From positions 1,674,001-1,738,000 of the forward strand of contig NZ_JAGSYE010000001.1 in the NCBI RefSeq assembly GCF_025685565.1: DNA of 64,000 nucleotides, given 5' to 3'. The position numbers and the translations under genes were made by a program. Positions 24,745 to 32,895 of the stretch are shown here, piece after piece. The stretch is from Granulicella aggregans (lineage in GTDB: Bacteria > Acidobacteriota > Terriglobia > Terriglobales > Acidobacteriaceae). How positions within the stretch are numbered: position 1 is the stretch's first letter; the number at the start of each line of letters is the position of its first letter. Under the pieces are notes generated by a model that did no database searches, was not told the origin of the DNA, and saw nothing but the letters and a program-made list of their open reading frames with translations.

Positions 24745-25974
24745 TCAGTACTTCGGCATCGTCGGATCGATCTTCTCCGCCCACGCCAAAATCCCGCCCG
24801 TCAGATTCGAGACATTCGTGAAGCCTGCGTTCTTCAAGATCACCGCCGCCTTCTGGCTGCGCGCTCCTGACCGGCAATGGACGATGATCTCCTTGTCTTT
24901 CACCGACGCAAGCTCCGCGACACGGCCTTCAAGCGAGCCAACCGGGATCAACGGCGCACCAAGGTTCGCAATCGGATACTCATGCGGCTCGCGCACGTCG
25001 AGCACGAAGATATCTTCCTTCGCATCGAGCTTTCGCTTGAACGCTTCGACCGAGATCTGCGGAATGCCGTCGACGACTGGAAGATCGCCCACCGCCTGGT
25101 TCTGCGCCACTTCGAGCGGACCAACCTCGGTCGGTTTGGGCACGCCACAGAACTGGTCGTAGTCGATCAGCTCGGTGACCGTCGGGTGCGTGCCGCACAC
25201 CGGGCAGTCGGGGTTCTTGCGCAGCTTCAGCGTGCGGAAGGTCATGCCAAGTGCGTCCACGAGCAGCAGTCGTCCGATCAGCGGGTCGCCGATCTTCAGG
25301 ATCAGCTTGATGACCTCCGTCGCCTGGATGATGCCGACGAGCCCGGGCAGAATGCCGAGCACGCCACCCTCGGCGCAGGAGGGAACAAGTCCGGGCGGCG
25401 GCGGTTCGGGATACAAACAGCGGTAGCATGGGCCCTCTTCCGTGCCGAATACGCTGGCCTGGCCCTCGAAGCGGAAGATCGACCCGTAAGCGTTGGGCTT
25501 GCCCGTCAGCACGCAGGCGTCGTTGACCAGGTAGCGGGTCTGGAAGTTGTCCGTTCCGTCGGCGATGACGTCGAAGTCCTTGAAGATCTCGAGTGCATTC
25601 GCGCTGGTCAGCATGGTGTTGTACTTCACCACGTTCAGGTGCGGGTTGAGTCCCTTGAGCATGATCTCGGCGGAGTCGACCTTCAGCTTGCCGACCGTCG
25701 CGGTCGAGTGGATCACCTGGCGCTGCAGGTTGCTGGCGTCGACCGTATCAAAATCAACAAGCCCGATGGTGCCGACGCCTGCTGCCGCAAGATAGAGCGC
25801 GAGCGGCGCGCCGAGGCCGCCGGTACCCACGCACAGCACCTTCGCCGCCTTTAGCTTCTGCTGGCCCTCCATGCCGACTTCGGGCAGGATCAGATGGCGC
25901 GAGTAGCGGGCGATCTCGTCGTTCGAGAGCTTCGGAAGTTCTGTAGTGGTGAGTTCTTCAGTAAGAACTGGCAT
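24745..25974 (-). CDS. moeZ: MoeZ-like sulfur-carrier adenylyltransferase/sulfurtransferase
   Basis: A 409-residue fusion: ThiF/MoeB adenylyltransferase domain (GTGGLGAPLALYLAAAGVG ATP site, DNFQTRYL, zinc pair CPVCG) and a C-terminal rhodanese domain whose active loop IIVHCRSGARSQKA has the persulfide Cys. Such MoeZ proteins activate and thiocarboxylate MoaD- or CysO-type carriers. It is the last gene of a minus-strand cluster with cysteine synthase, JAMM protease and a carrier protein, which fits CysO sulfuration. A gap of 111 bases separates it from the carrier. Confidence 0.92.
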   Translation of the reverse strand: MPVLTEELTTTELPKLSNDEIARYSRHLILPEVGMEGQQKLKAAKVLCVGTGGLGAPLALYLAAAGVGTIGLVDFDTVDASNLQRQVIHSTATVGKLKVDSAEIMLKGLNPHLNVVKYNTMLTSANALEIFKDFDVIADGTDNFQTRYLVNDACVLTGKPNAYGSIFRFEGQASVFGTEEGPCYRCLYPEPPPPGLVPSCAEGGVLGILPGLVGIIQATEVIKLILKIGDPLIGRLLLVDALGMTFRTLKLRKNPDCPVCGTHPTVTELIDYDQFCGVPKPTEVGPLEVAQNQAVGDLPVVDGIPQISVEAFKRKLDAKEDIFVLDVREPHEYPIANLGAPLIPVGSLEGRVAELASVKDKEIIVHCRSGARSQKAAVILKNAGFTNVSNLTGGILAWAEKIDPTMPKY

Positions 25975-26085
25975 GGTGCTTGTCCTTCTTCTCCGCGTTC
26001 AGCGCGGAAGTTATGAAATTGTAATGGGAAAAGTTACAGATACACTCGACCGGCGCGGACCTTCAAAAGAAGTGGCCAGGAATGG

Positions 26086-26394
26086 TTACAAATTACAACA
26101 ACAACCGCCAGCAATGGAGGGCGAGCCTCCGGCGATTGAGGGGATGATCGTCAGTTCGTCGTTCTCAGCCGCAACCGTCTCTTCCTTGTTGGGAAGGTAG
26201 CGAACGTCGTCGTCGTTCAGGTAGACGTTCACGAACGAACGCAGCTTGCCTTCGGCGGTGAACAGGTGATTGCGCAGTTCCGGGTAATTGGTGGCGAGCT
26301 GATCGAGCGTCGCTGCAACGGTTGCGCCGCCGACCTCGACCGTCTCCTTGCCGCCGGTGTAATTGCGGAGCGGCGTAGGGATGTGAATCTTCAT
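26086..26394 (-). CDS. cysO: CysO/MoaD-like sulfur carrier with C-terminal tail
   Basis: The 102-residue protein has the ubiquitin-like carrier pattern: MKIHIPTPLRNYTGGKETVE, FVNVYLNDDDVRYL and ELTIIPSIAGG. Its end is unusual: the Gly-Gly of SIAGG (89-90) is followed by SP, then a second SIAGG (96-97) and CCCNL. A carrier active in thiocarboxylate transfer ends in Gly-Gly, so this is a pro-form that needs trimming at one of the two sites; the adjacent JAMM gene is the likely protease. It overlaps that gene by 4 bases. Confidence 0.92.
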   Translation of the reverse strand: MKIHIPTPLRNYTGGKETVEVGGATVAATLDQLATNYPELRNHLFTAEGKLRSFVNVYLNDDDVRYLPNKEETVAAENDELTIIPSIAGGSPSIAGGCCCNL

Positions 26395-26867
26395 GCTTCT
26401 CCTCTTTCCTTGCTGATCAACTCTTGTTGAGGCGTCTCGACAACAACGTCCTCGTCTTGAAATGCCTTGTTCTCTTCGCTCGTTCCGGTAAGCAGGAACG
26501 AGTTCGTCAGCACCGCCTTGCCCTTTTCGACGCTGGTGATGATGTAGCTGCAGCCCATCCAGTGCGCTTCGGCAAAGTCCGTCTGTGACCATTGTGCCGG
26601 ATGATCGGGGTGCGAGTGATAAAAGCCGACGATATCGAAGCCCAGCCCGCGCGCCTGGCGCTGGATCTTCACCAGCTCCTGCGGCGCGATGTTGTACCGG
26701 TTGTGTGCGGAGTCTGTACGCGTATTGCCCGCGCGAACGATCAGGCTTACGCGGTTGCCCACTCCGGGCTCGTTTTTGCCGAGGAGCACGCCGCAACACT
26801 CATGCGGATAGGTCTCTTCGCCATGGGCGCGCAGGGCTCGAAAGTCTTCTTCAGAGATATGGATCAT
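26391..26867 (-). CDS. mec: JAMM (Mov34/MPN) metalloprotease, Mec-like
   Basis: The 158-residue protein has the JAMM zinc motif: catalytic Glu23 in YPHECCGVLLG, then HSHP (His84, His86) and S-x2-D (Ser94, Asp97). In Mycobacterium tuberculosis, Mec cleaves CysO-cysteine to release free cysteine. Here it lies between cysM and cysO with 4-base ATGA overlaps at both ends, so the three proteins are made together. It may also remove the CysO C-terminal tail. Confidence 0.93.
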   Translation of the reverse strand: MIHISEEDFRALRAHGEETYPHECCGVLLGKNEPGVGNRVSLIVRAGNTRTDSAHNRYNIAPQELVKIQRQARGLGFDIVGFYHSHPDHPAQWSQTDFAEAHWMGCSYIITSVEKGKAVLTNSFLLTGTSEENKAFQDEDVVVETPQQELISKERGEA

Positions 26868-27820
26868 GCCGGTTCGCCCTCCTCCCAGAAACGTTCGCTG
26901 AGATACTTGTCCGCCGAGTCGCAGAGGATCGTCACGACGACCGCCTCGCGTCCTGCGGCGGCTTCCTGTTCCGCAATCTCGACCGCCGCAGCGACGTTGG
27001 CCGCGGAAGAGACGCCAATCAGCAGGCCGAGATGACGTCCCAGGTACTTTGCCATCTTGTAGGCGATCTCTGTGCCCATCTCGATGTTCTCGTCTGCGAG
27101 CTTCGGATCGTAGATCTTCGGCACGATCGCCGTCGCCATGTGCTTCAGCCCCTCGAGGCCATTGAACGGCGAGTTCGGCTGCATGGAGATGCACCGGATT
27201 GCCGGGTTCAGCTCCCGCAACCTCCGCGTGGTGCCCATGAAGGTCCCGCTGGTTCCCAGACCGGCGACGAAGTGGGTTACGCGTCCATTGGTCTGCTCCC
27301 AGATCTCTTCGGCTGTGGTGAAGTAGTGGGCCTTCCAGTTGTTGTCGTTCGAGTACTGGTCGGCGTAAAAATAACGATCGGGCTCAGCGGCGACCAACTC
27401 CCGGGCCTTGCGGATCGCTCCGTCGGAGCCGTCTGCGGCATTCGTCCAGACGACGTTCGCGCCGTAGGCCTTCAGAATCCTCTTGCGCTCGGGCGAGACG
27501 TTCGAAGGCACGCAAAGCGTGACCGGGAAGCCCAGCGCCGCCCCGAACATCGCGTAGGCGATGCCGGTATTGCCACTGGTAGCGTCAAGCAGACCGCGCT
27601 CTTTGCTGATCAGTCCCCTGGCCTGAGCGTCGGCAATAATCATCGAAGCAGCGCGGTCCTTCACCGATCCGCCAGGATTCGCCCACTCGGCCTTGCCGAG
27701 GATCTGCACGCCTGCCAACCGGGGGCTAAGTCCGTCAAGGCGCACCAACGGCGTCTTCCCGACCCTGTCGAGGACGCTAGTGCCAAGCGCGGTTGATGTT
27801 CTGACTACTGTTGCACTCAT
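26864..27820 (-). CDS. cysM: Cysteine synthase, CysM type
   Basis: The 318-residue PLP enzyme has the fold-type-II signature: PGGSVKDRAASM with Lys54 as PLP lysine, SGNTGIAYAMFGAALG, and a GTSGTFMGTTRRLRE phosphate-binding loop. In actinobacteria CysM uses CysO-thiocarboxylate with O-phosphoserine; the neighbouring carrier, JAMM and MoeZ genes suggest the same here. The start at 27820 gives the usual N-terminus. It is the first gene of the operon. Confidence 0.9.
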   Translation of the reverse strand: MSATVVRTSTALGTSVLDRVGKTPLVRLDGLSPRLAGVQILGKAEWANPGGSVKDRAASMIIADAQARGLISKERGLLDATSGNTGIAYAMFGAALGFPVTLCVPSNVSPERKRILKAYGANVVWTNAADGSDGAIRKARELVAAEPDRYFYADQYSNDNNWKAHYFTTAEEIWEQTNGRVTHFVAGLGTSGTFMGTTRRLRELNPAIRCISMQPNSPFNGLEGLKHMATAIVPKIYDPKLADENIEMGTEIAYKMAKYLGRHLGLLIGVSSAANVAAAVEIAEQEAAAGREAVVVTILCDSADKYLSERFWEEGEPA

Positions 27821-27848
27821 CGAAATCCTTGAAACCCTCTCAAAACCC

Positions 27849-27910
27849 GTCATCTCGACCGGAGCCATGCGATTTGATCGCATGGCGTAGTGGAGAGACC
27901 CCCGCATTTC
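27849..27910. repeat. Dispersed repeat B, copy 2
   Basis: GTCATCTCGACCGGA and GTAGTGGAGAGACCCCCGCAT flank a perfect hairpin with arms GCCATGCGAT/ATCGCATGGC. It lies about 30 bases upstream of the cysM start and before the next divergent gene. Confidence 0.85.
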
Positions 27911-28010
27911 GTCCTTTTTCTCAAACCGTCTCGAGACTCGAAATGCCGACCCACGTTGAACCTGAAATCGATCTATGCGACAGTTATTGAGTCTAGCTTA
28001 TCGAAAACCC

Positions 28011-28433
28011 ATGGCAAAAAAGACCACGCAGCGCAGCTTCAACGACGTCCTCTCGCTTCTGGGCGGTCAACGATTCGATGTTGCACCAGCCCAGGACGGT
28101 TCACGCCGCACCCCGGCCGGTTTTAAAGTCAGCAAATATGGCTGCGCGGCGGAGATCGCCGAAGCTCCTTCTGGTTCTGATGGCACGGTGCTGGTGCTGG
28201 CGCGCCCAGGCTGGCTGCTTGGCGGAGAGATCTCACGGCTGGTCGACAAGGGCTACCAGAAGTTCTTCAAGTCCAGCAAGATCGAGATTCCGGCGACCGC
28301 CGACCATCTCCGCGCGCTGCATACCTTTACTGAGGAGCTGAACGAGGCGACCGGGTCGGCTACGCTTTACAACCAGTCGCTTGGGACTACGAGCGATAGC
28401 TATCACTACGACCGGGTCAAGGGCCGGGAGTAG
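28011..28433 (+). CDS. Conserved hypothetical protein
   Basis: The 140-residue basic protein starts MAKKTTQRSFNDVLSLLGGQ and shows mixed alpha/beta character with no signal, membrane or catalytic motif. The start at 28011 follows a stretch with no clear gene character; an in-frame upstream start at 27975 is less likely. It converges on rsmI with a 7-base gap. I do not recognise a family. Confidence 0.7.
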   Translation: MAKKTTQRSFNDVLSLLGGQRFDVAPAQDGSRRTPAGFKVSKYGCAAEIAEAPSGSDGTVLVLARPGWLLGGEISRLVDKGYQKFFKSSKIEIPATADHLRALHTFTEELNEATGSATLYNQSLGTTSDSYHYDRVKGRE

Positions 28434-28440
28434 TAGACCG

Positions 28441-29349
28441 TTACTTTCGGCGGTTCTGCTCGCGCTGGAGTTCTCGGTAGGCCTCGCTCTTCCCGAGTCC
28501 GCGCGTTTTGGCCGCTCGCTTCAGCGCCGCCATCTCGCTTAGACCTTCGGCTTTGATGAGGGCTGCCACTTCGTCCGCGATGCTTCCCGCGACTACGTCT
28601 GAAGCCGCGACGGGGGCCAGCATCAACACCATCTCTCCGCGAACGCTCGCTCGCCCCGCCAGTTCTGCGCGGACCTCCGCCACCGTACCTCGCAGAAACT
28701 CCTCATGCAGCTTGGTCACTTCGCGTGCCAGTACGACCCGCTCTGACCCTCCGAAGACCGCCTCAATATCCGCCAGCGCCTCCAGAATCCGGTGCGGCGT
28801 CTCGTAGAAGATCTGCGTTGACCCATCCCGTGGCAGCTCTTCCAGAACCGTCTTCCGCGCTCCCGCCTTCGACGGCAAAAAGCCGCGGAAGGCAAATCGC
28901 TCCGTGCCCAGGCCGCTCGCAATCAGCGCTGAAAGCGCCGCGTTCGCTCCAGGGATGGGGAAGACGGGAACCCCGGCGGCGATTGCTGCGCTTGCGATCT
29001 GGCTGCCCGGATCGGCGATGCCGGGAGTTCCGGCGTCGCTCACGACAGCGATCCGCGCACCGGCCTTCAGCTCCGCCGTAAGCTCTTCCGCCCTAGAGTC
29101 TTCGTTGTGCATGTGGTAGCTGACGGTCGGAGTCTTGATGCCGAAGTGGTTCAGCAGCTTCTGCGTCTGCCGGGTGTCCTCGCAGGCGATGCGGTCGGCC
29201 TCACGCAGCACACGGAGTGCCCGTAGCGTGATGTCTTCCAGGTTGCCGATGGGCGTCGCGACGAGATACAGCCCAGGAGCGAGCGGCCCCGCCTTACGCT
29301 GAAGAACGGGCTCTTCTATTTCAGCCTCAGTGTGCTGTGCCTCGTCCAC
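28441..29349 (-). CDS. rsmI: 16S rRNA (cytidine1402-2'-O)-methyltransferase RsmI
   Basis: A 302-residue tetrapyrrole-methylase-fold enzyme with LYLVATPIGNLEDITLRALRVL near the start, CEDTRQTQKLLNHFGI and AGTPGIADPGSQIA. It 2'-O-methylates C1402 in the decoding centre. The N-terminal 25 residues (acidic) extend beyond the family. It lies 5 bases after a CBS-domain gene on the same strand. Confidence 0.92.
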   Translation of the reverse strand: MDEAQHTEAEIEEPVLQRKAGPLAPGLYLVATPIGNLEDITLRALRVLREADRIACEDTRQTQKLLNHFGIKTPTVSYHMHNEDSRAEELTAELKAGARIAVVSDAGTPGIADPGSQIASAAIAAGVPVFPIPGANAALSALIASGLGTERFAFRGFLPSKAGARKTVLEELPRDGSTQIFYETPHRILEALADIEAVFGGSERVVLAREVTKLHEEFLRGTVAEVRAELAGRASVRGEMVLMLAPVAASDVVAGSIADEVAALIKAEGLSEMAALKRAAKTRGLGKSEAYRELQREQNRRK

Positions 29350-29354
29350 TTCGA

Positions 29355-30488
29355 TCAGTCCTGGTCCTGCTGGCTGGCGCGGGCGTTGCGCTCCTGCAGC
29401 TTCTTCGACTGGTTCAGGATGCTCATGGACTGCGAGAGGTTCTGCGGCGTGATGATGCCGATGACGCGCTCACCTTCGACCACCGGCACCAACTGGGCAC
29501 CGACGCCTGTAGTGATTCGCTGCAGCGTCTTCAGCAGGGAGTCGTTGGGTTGGGCGGTGTGGAAGCTGCGCGTCATCACGCCCTGTACGTAGCCGTTGCC
29601 GTCCGTCTGCAGCGCCTCGAAGATGCCCTGCCGAGAGACCGCTCCGACGAGATTGCCTGCACGCACGACCGGAAAGACGTCCTGTAGCGAGTGGATCGCC
29701 TGTTCCAGCGCATCTTCCAGCGTCGCCGACGCAGACAGCGTCGTGAACTCGGTCAGCATGACGTCCTTCATGCGAACGCTGTCCACCTTGGTCTGCAGCA
29801 GCACGCCCTGGTCCTCAAGATGCGCTGCGACCAGAACAAAGATGCCGATCAGCATCAACACCAGGTTCACCAGCACGATGCCCATGATGACCATGCCGAT
29901 GGCCAGGTACTGGCCGAACTTGATCGCCTGCTGTGCGCTGGCGACCCCACCGCCGGCACTCGAAAATCCGCCACGCAGGACCCGCCCGCCGTCGAGCGGC
30001 GCGACGGGAAGGAAGTTGATTGCGCCCAGCAGAACCTGCGTCCAGGCGAACGAGCGGAGAAGCGCGTCCGGGGTAACCCAGGGGCGGTCGAGCAGACCCA
30101 GCCCCGGCGAGATTCCTGCCATCACACCGAAGAGGATCAGGCCGGTCGCGATGTTTGCCAGCGGGCCGACGACGGCCATGCGCTTCTCGATGGCCGGTTT
30201 CGCTGCCCGCGCGGTGTCATCCTGCGTCGCGTAAGTCGGGAGTCCGCCAGTAGGCAGCAGAAGGATGCTGCGAAGTTCAAGGCCAAAGGAAGCAGCGGCG
30301 ATGGCTCGCGCGATCTCGCGTATCACCACTGCGAAGAGCAACATCAACCAGAGAGTGAAGCCGCGCGCGCTTGAACTCCCGGTTGCCGTGGCAAAGGTGA
30401 TCGACGTTCCCAGCAGGAGCAGGAAGAACGCATGAAAGCGCACCTCCACTCCGAGATATCTTCCAACGGGAAACGACCACGTCCGCAT
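29355..30488 (-). CDS. Site-2-protease-like membrane protein with CBS pair, HExxH lost
   Basis: A 377-residue protein with M50-type membrane helices (about residues 18-35, 44-66, 108-128, 150-170) and a C-terminal pair of CBS domains (about residues 245-360). It retains the second M50 motif, NFLPVAPLDGGR with Asp166, but the HExxH zinc motif is RExxR (Arg57-Glu58, Arg61: VVIREIARAIA). Without zinc ligands it is unlikely to be a protease. It may act as a CBS-regulated, non-enzymatic membrane partner. The start at MRTWSFPVG is preferred to one 7 residues upstream. Confidence 0.85.
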   Translation of the reverse strand: MRTWSFPVGRYLGVEVRFHAFFLLLLGTSITFATATGSSSARGFTLWLMLLFAVVIREIARAIAAASFGLELRSILLLPTGGLPTYATQDDTARAAKPAIEKRMAVVGPLANIATGLILFGVMAGISPGLGLLDRPWVTPDALLRSFAWTQVLLGAINFLPVAPLDGGRVLRGGFSSAGGGVASAQQAIKFGQYLAIGMVIMGIVLVNLVLMLIGIFVLVAAHLEDQGVLLQTKVDSVRMKDVMLTEFTTLSASATLEDALEQAIHSLQDVFPVVRAGNLVGAVSRQGIFEALQTDGNGYVQGVMTRSFHTAQPNDSLLKTLQRITTGVGAQLVPVVEGERVIGIITPQNLSQSMSILNQSKKLQERNARASQQDQD

Positions 30489-30553
30489 CCTTCGATTGTA
30501 TGCCCGCATTCAGCCGGACGAATTCCGTTCCGGTGTGCGTCTACACTGTCAAG

Positions 30554-31141
30554 ATGCGCGTCATCGCAGGAACGTATCGCTCCAGGCTGCTGGTCTCGCC
30601 GCGCGGGAGCGCAACCCGGCCCACCAGCGACCGCCTTCGCGAGACGCTCTTCAACATCCTTGCCCCGAAGATCGAGGGCTGCCACTTCGCCGACCTCTAC
30701 GCCGGAACTGGCGCTGTCGGCATCGAGGCGATCAGCCGCGGGGCAGCGCACGTCTGGTTCGCGGAGAACGCGGCTCCGGCGCTCGCTGCGATCCAGGCGA
30801 ACTTCGCTGCCCTGAAGATAGCGCGGGGCTTCACGATCGAAGACCGGGGAACGGGAGCGCTCCTGCAGCGTCTCGCGAAGGCTGGCAAGCCGCTAGACGT
30901 TGTCTTTCTCGATCCGCCTTATGAGGCTGATGCGGAGTATGAAGGCACACTCAGCTTCTTTGGCAGCGTTCGTGGCCGCCAGTTGCTAGCGCCGGAGGCG
31001 ATCGTCGTGGCAGAGCACAACAGCAAGGCCACCCTTCCTGATCGCTTCGGAGGCTTGGAGCAGTATCGCCGCCATAAGCAGGGCGACGCGTCCCTGAGCT
31101 TCTACCGAATTGCCGCGCCGCCGACGCCGGGCGACTCGTAA
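30554..31141 (+). CDS. rsmD: 16S rRNA (guanine966-N2)-methyltransferase RsmD
   Basis: The 195-residue methyltransferase starts MRVIAGTYRSRLL and has RPTSDRLRETLFNIL, the SAM-binding DLYAGTGAVGIEAISRGA and the catalytic LDPPYE. It methylates G966 of 16S rRNA. A later in-frame start is unnecessary and an earlier one at 30500 looks artefactual. Its 3' end overlaps the converging gene by 40 bases. Confidence 0.92.
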   Translation: MRVIAGTYRSRLLVSPRGSATRPTSDRLRETLFNILAPKIEGCHFADLYAGTGAVGIEAISRGAAHVWFAENAAPALAAIQANFAALKIARGFTIEDRGTGALLQRLAKAGKPLDVVFLDPPYEADAEYEGTLSFFGSVRGRQLLAPEAIVVAEHNSKATLPDRFGGLEQYRRHKQGDASLSFYRIAAPPTPGDS

Positions 31142-31728
31142 CCGCCGCCCGTATGCTTGCCGGTGCGGAGATCGACGGTAAAGGCGATCTCCTTGTCCGT
31201 CGGCATGTTCCATCCGGAGCCGTGTAGAGTATGGCCCTCAATCTCGCCTAGTTGAACTCCCTCCCAGCTCAGTCTCTCCGTCTCCCATGCTAGACCCTCC
31301 CGTCCCCACGCCAGGATCTTATGGAAGCCCGCAAAGAGCAGCAGGCTCTCCTCCGCCGCCACGCAGACTGCGGCGACGGGCTTCATCGCAAGCAGCGTGC
31401 ATCGCTCAGGCTGCAGGCTGTTGACGAGATAGGCGTATCCCCCGGCGACTGCGCAGAACTCGTCAGGATTCGGGCAGGCGAAGAGTCCCGTCGGCACCGA
31501 TGAACTGGTAAAACCGAGCGCGCAGGTCGCGAGAAACGTTCCTCCCGCAGCGGGATACATCAGCAACTGGAGCGCCCCGCGGGCTAGCGCGTCCTCCTCG
31601 CCCGCGATCTGCAGCGGGTACGTGAACTGCCGCGCGGGAGCGATCATCGGCGCTTCCTTCAGCACCTGCGACCGCCATTTTGGTGGCCACACCTCGAACG
31701 ATCTCCGCGCCTGCTCTTCCGTGTTCAA
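31102..31728 (-). CDS. Hypothetical protein downstream of the PLP enzyme
   Basis: The 208-residue protein is read from TTG 31728, which overlaps the upstream PLP-enzyme stop (TTGA), and starts MNTEEQARRSFEVWPPKW. It lacks signal or membrane segments. The family is not recognised; it is Gly/Ala/Leu-rich with strand-like repeats and may be a beta-propeller-like or WD-type short domain, but no motif proves this. A later ATG at about 31599 (MIAPARQF) is a possible start. The 3' end overlaps rsmD on the other strand. Confidence 0.65.
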   Translation of the reverse strand: MNTEEQARRSFEVWPPKWRSQVLKEAPMIAPARQFTYPLQIAGEEDALARGALQLLMYPAAGGTFLATCALGFTSSSVPTGLFACPNPDEFCAVAGGYAYLVNSLQPERCTLLAMKPVAAVCVAAEESLLLFAGFHKILAWGREGLAWETERLSWEGVQLGEIEGHTLHGSGWNMPTDKEIAFTVDLRTGKHTGGGYESPGVGGAAIR

Positions 31729-32858
31729 GCCAGCGCCTGGGCGATGTCGTCGATGAGGTCTTCGATCGCCTCGCACCCGGCACTCAGCCGGATGAGGCCG
31801 TCCGGGATGTTGTCATGTCCCCAGCGCTTGCGGCGCTCGGCAGTCGTGTGGATCGCGCCGAAGCTGGTCGCGTCGGTGATCAACTCCGCTCGGGAGAGGA
31901 AGTCGTCCGCCTTGGCCTTATCTTTCAACACGAAGCTGAGCACCGGCCCGAACGACCGCATCTGGCGGCGTGCTATAGCGTGACCCGCCGCGGTGGGCAG
32001 ACCGGGGTACATGACGGCGGAGACTTCGCGGCGCGTGCCGAGAAACTCTGCGAGTGCCAACGCGTTCTCGCAGGACCGCTCCAGTCTCAAGGGTAACGAC
32101 GCGATCGAGCGGAGCAGGAGCCATGCCTCCATGGGGCCCAGGATCGCTCCGGATCGCGTCCTTACCTTCGCCAGCCGATCGTAGAGATTCATCCCGGCGG
32201 CGTCCGTCGCGCCTTCGCGAACCGCGACGTGTCCGGCCAGCAGGTCGCCGTGGCCGCCGATCATCTTGGTGTCCGAGGAGACGGAGAAGTCCGCGCCCAG
32301 CGCCAGCGGCGACTGGCCGAGTGGCGTCGCCGTCGTGTTATCGACGCCCACCAGCGCACCGGCCTCGTGAGCCGCCTTTGAGAGTGCCGCGATATCGCAG
32401 ACATCCATCGTCGGATTGCTGGGCGACTCGATCCAGAGCAGCCTCGCGCCTTCGAGAAGCGCCGCCTGGGCGTCCCCGGCAGTCGGAGCCAGCCGCATCT
32501 CCACCCCGAGTGGAATGAAGATATCCTGCAGCAGAGCGCGCGCGCCGAAGTAGCAGTCAGACGGAAGCACGGCGACGTCTCCCGGCTTCAGGACTGCGCT
32601 GAAGACGGCCGAGATCGCCGCCATTCCCGAGCCGTAGACCAGCGCCTTCGCGGTGTAGCCTTCGCCCGACTCCAATCCGGCAAGTGCGTCTTCGACCGCG
32701 GTCCAGGTCGGATTGTGGTCACGAGCGTAGGTGTAAGCGCCTTCCTCCGGATCGCCCGGAGTGTGGAACGGAGCGGCAAAGACGGGACCGTGATGGATGG
32801 GTTCGCCGGTGGCGACAGGGGTCAGGGTCGACCGAATAATTCGAGTGGCGTCACGCAT
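31725..32858 (-). CDS. Cys/Met metabolism PLP-dependent enzyme (cystathionine synthase/lyase family)
   Basis: The 377-residue fold-type-I enzyme belongs to the MetB/MetC/MetZ family. PLP lysine Lys198 lies in SVSSDTKMIGGHGD, and ESPSNPTMDVCDI and GSGMAAISAVFSAVLKPGD are family blocks. Whether it is cystathionine gamma-synthase, beta-lyase or gamma-lyase cannot be fixed from sequence. The next gene overlaps its stop by 4 bases. Confidence 0.85.
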   Translation of the reverse strand: MRDATRIIRSTLTPVATGEPIHHGPVFAAPFHTPGDPEEGAYTYARDHNPTWTAVEDALAGLESGEGYTAKALVYGSGMAAISAVFSAVLKPGDVAVLPSDCYFGARALLQDIFIPLGVEMRLAPTAGDAQAALLEGARLLWIESPSNPTMDVCDIAALSKAAHEAGALVGVDNTTATPLGQSPLALGADFSVSSDTKMIGGHGDLLAGHVAVREGATDAAGMNLYDRLAKVRTRSGAILGPMEAWLLLRSIASLPLRLERSCENALALAEFLGTRREVSAVMYPGLPTAAGHAIARRQMRSFGPVLSFVLKDKAKADDFLSRAELITDATSFGAIHTTAERRKRWGHDNIPDGLIRLSAGCEAIEDLIDDIAQALA

Positions 32859-32895
32859 AAGTTCAAGTCTAAATCTGTTCTCTGTGAGGGCCGGA

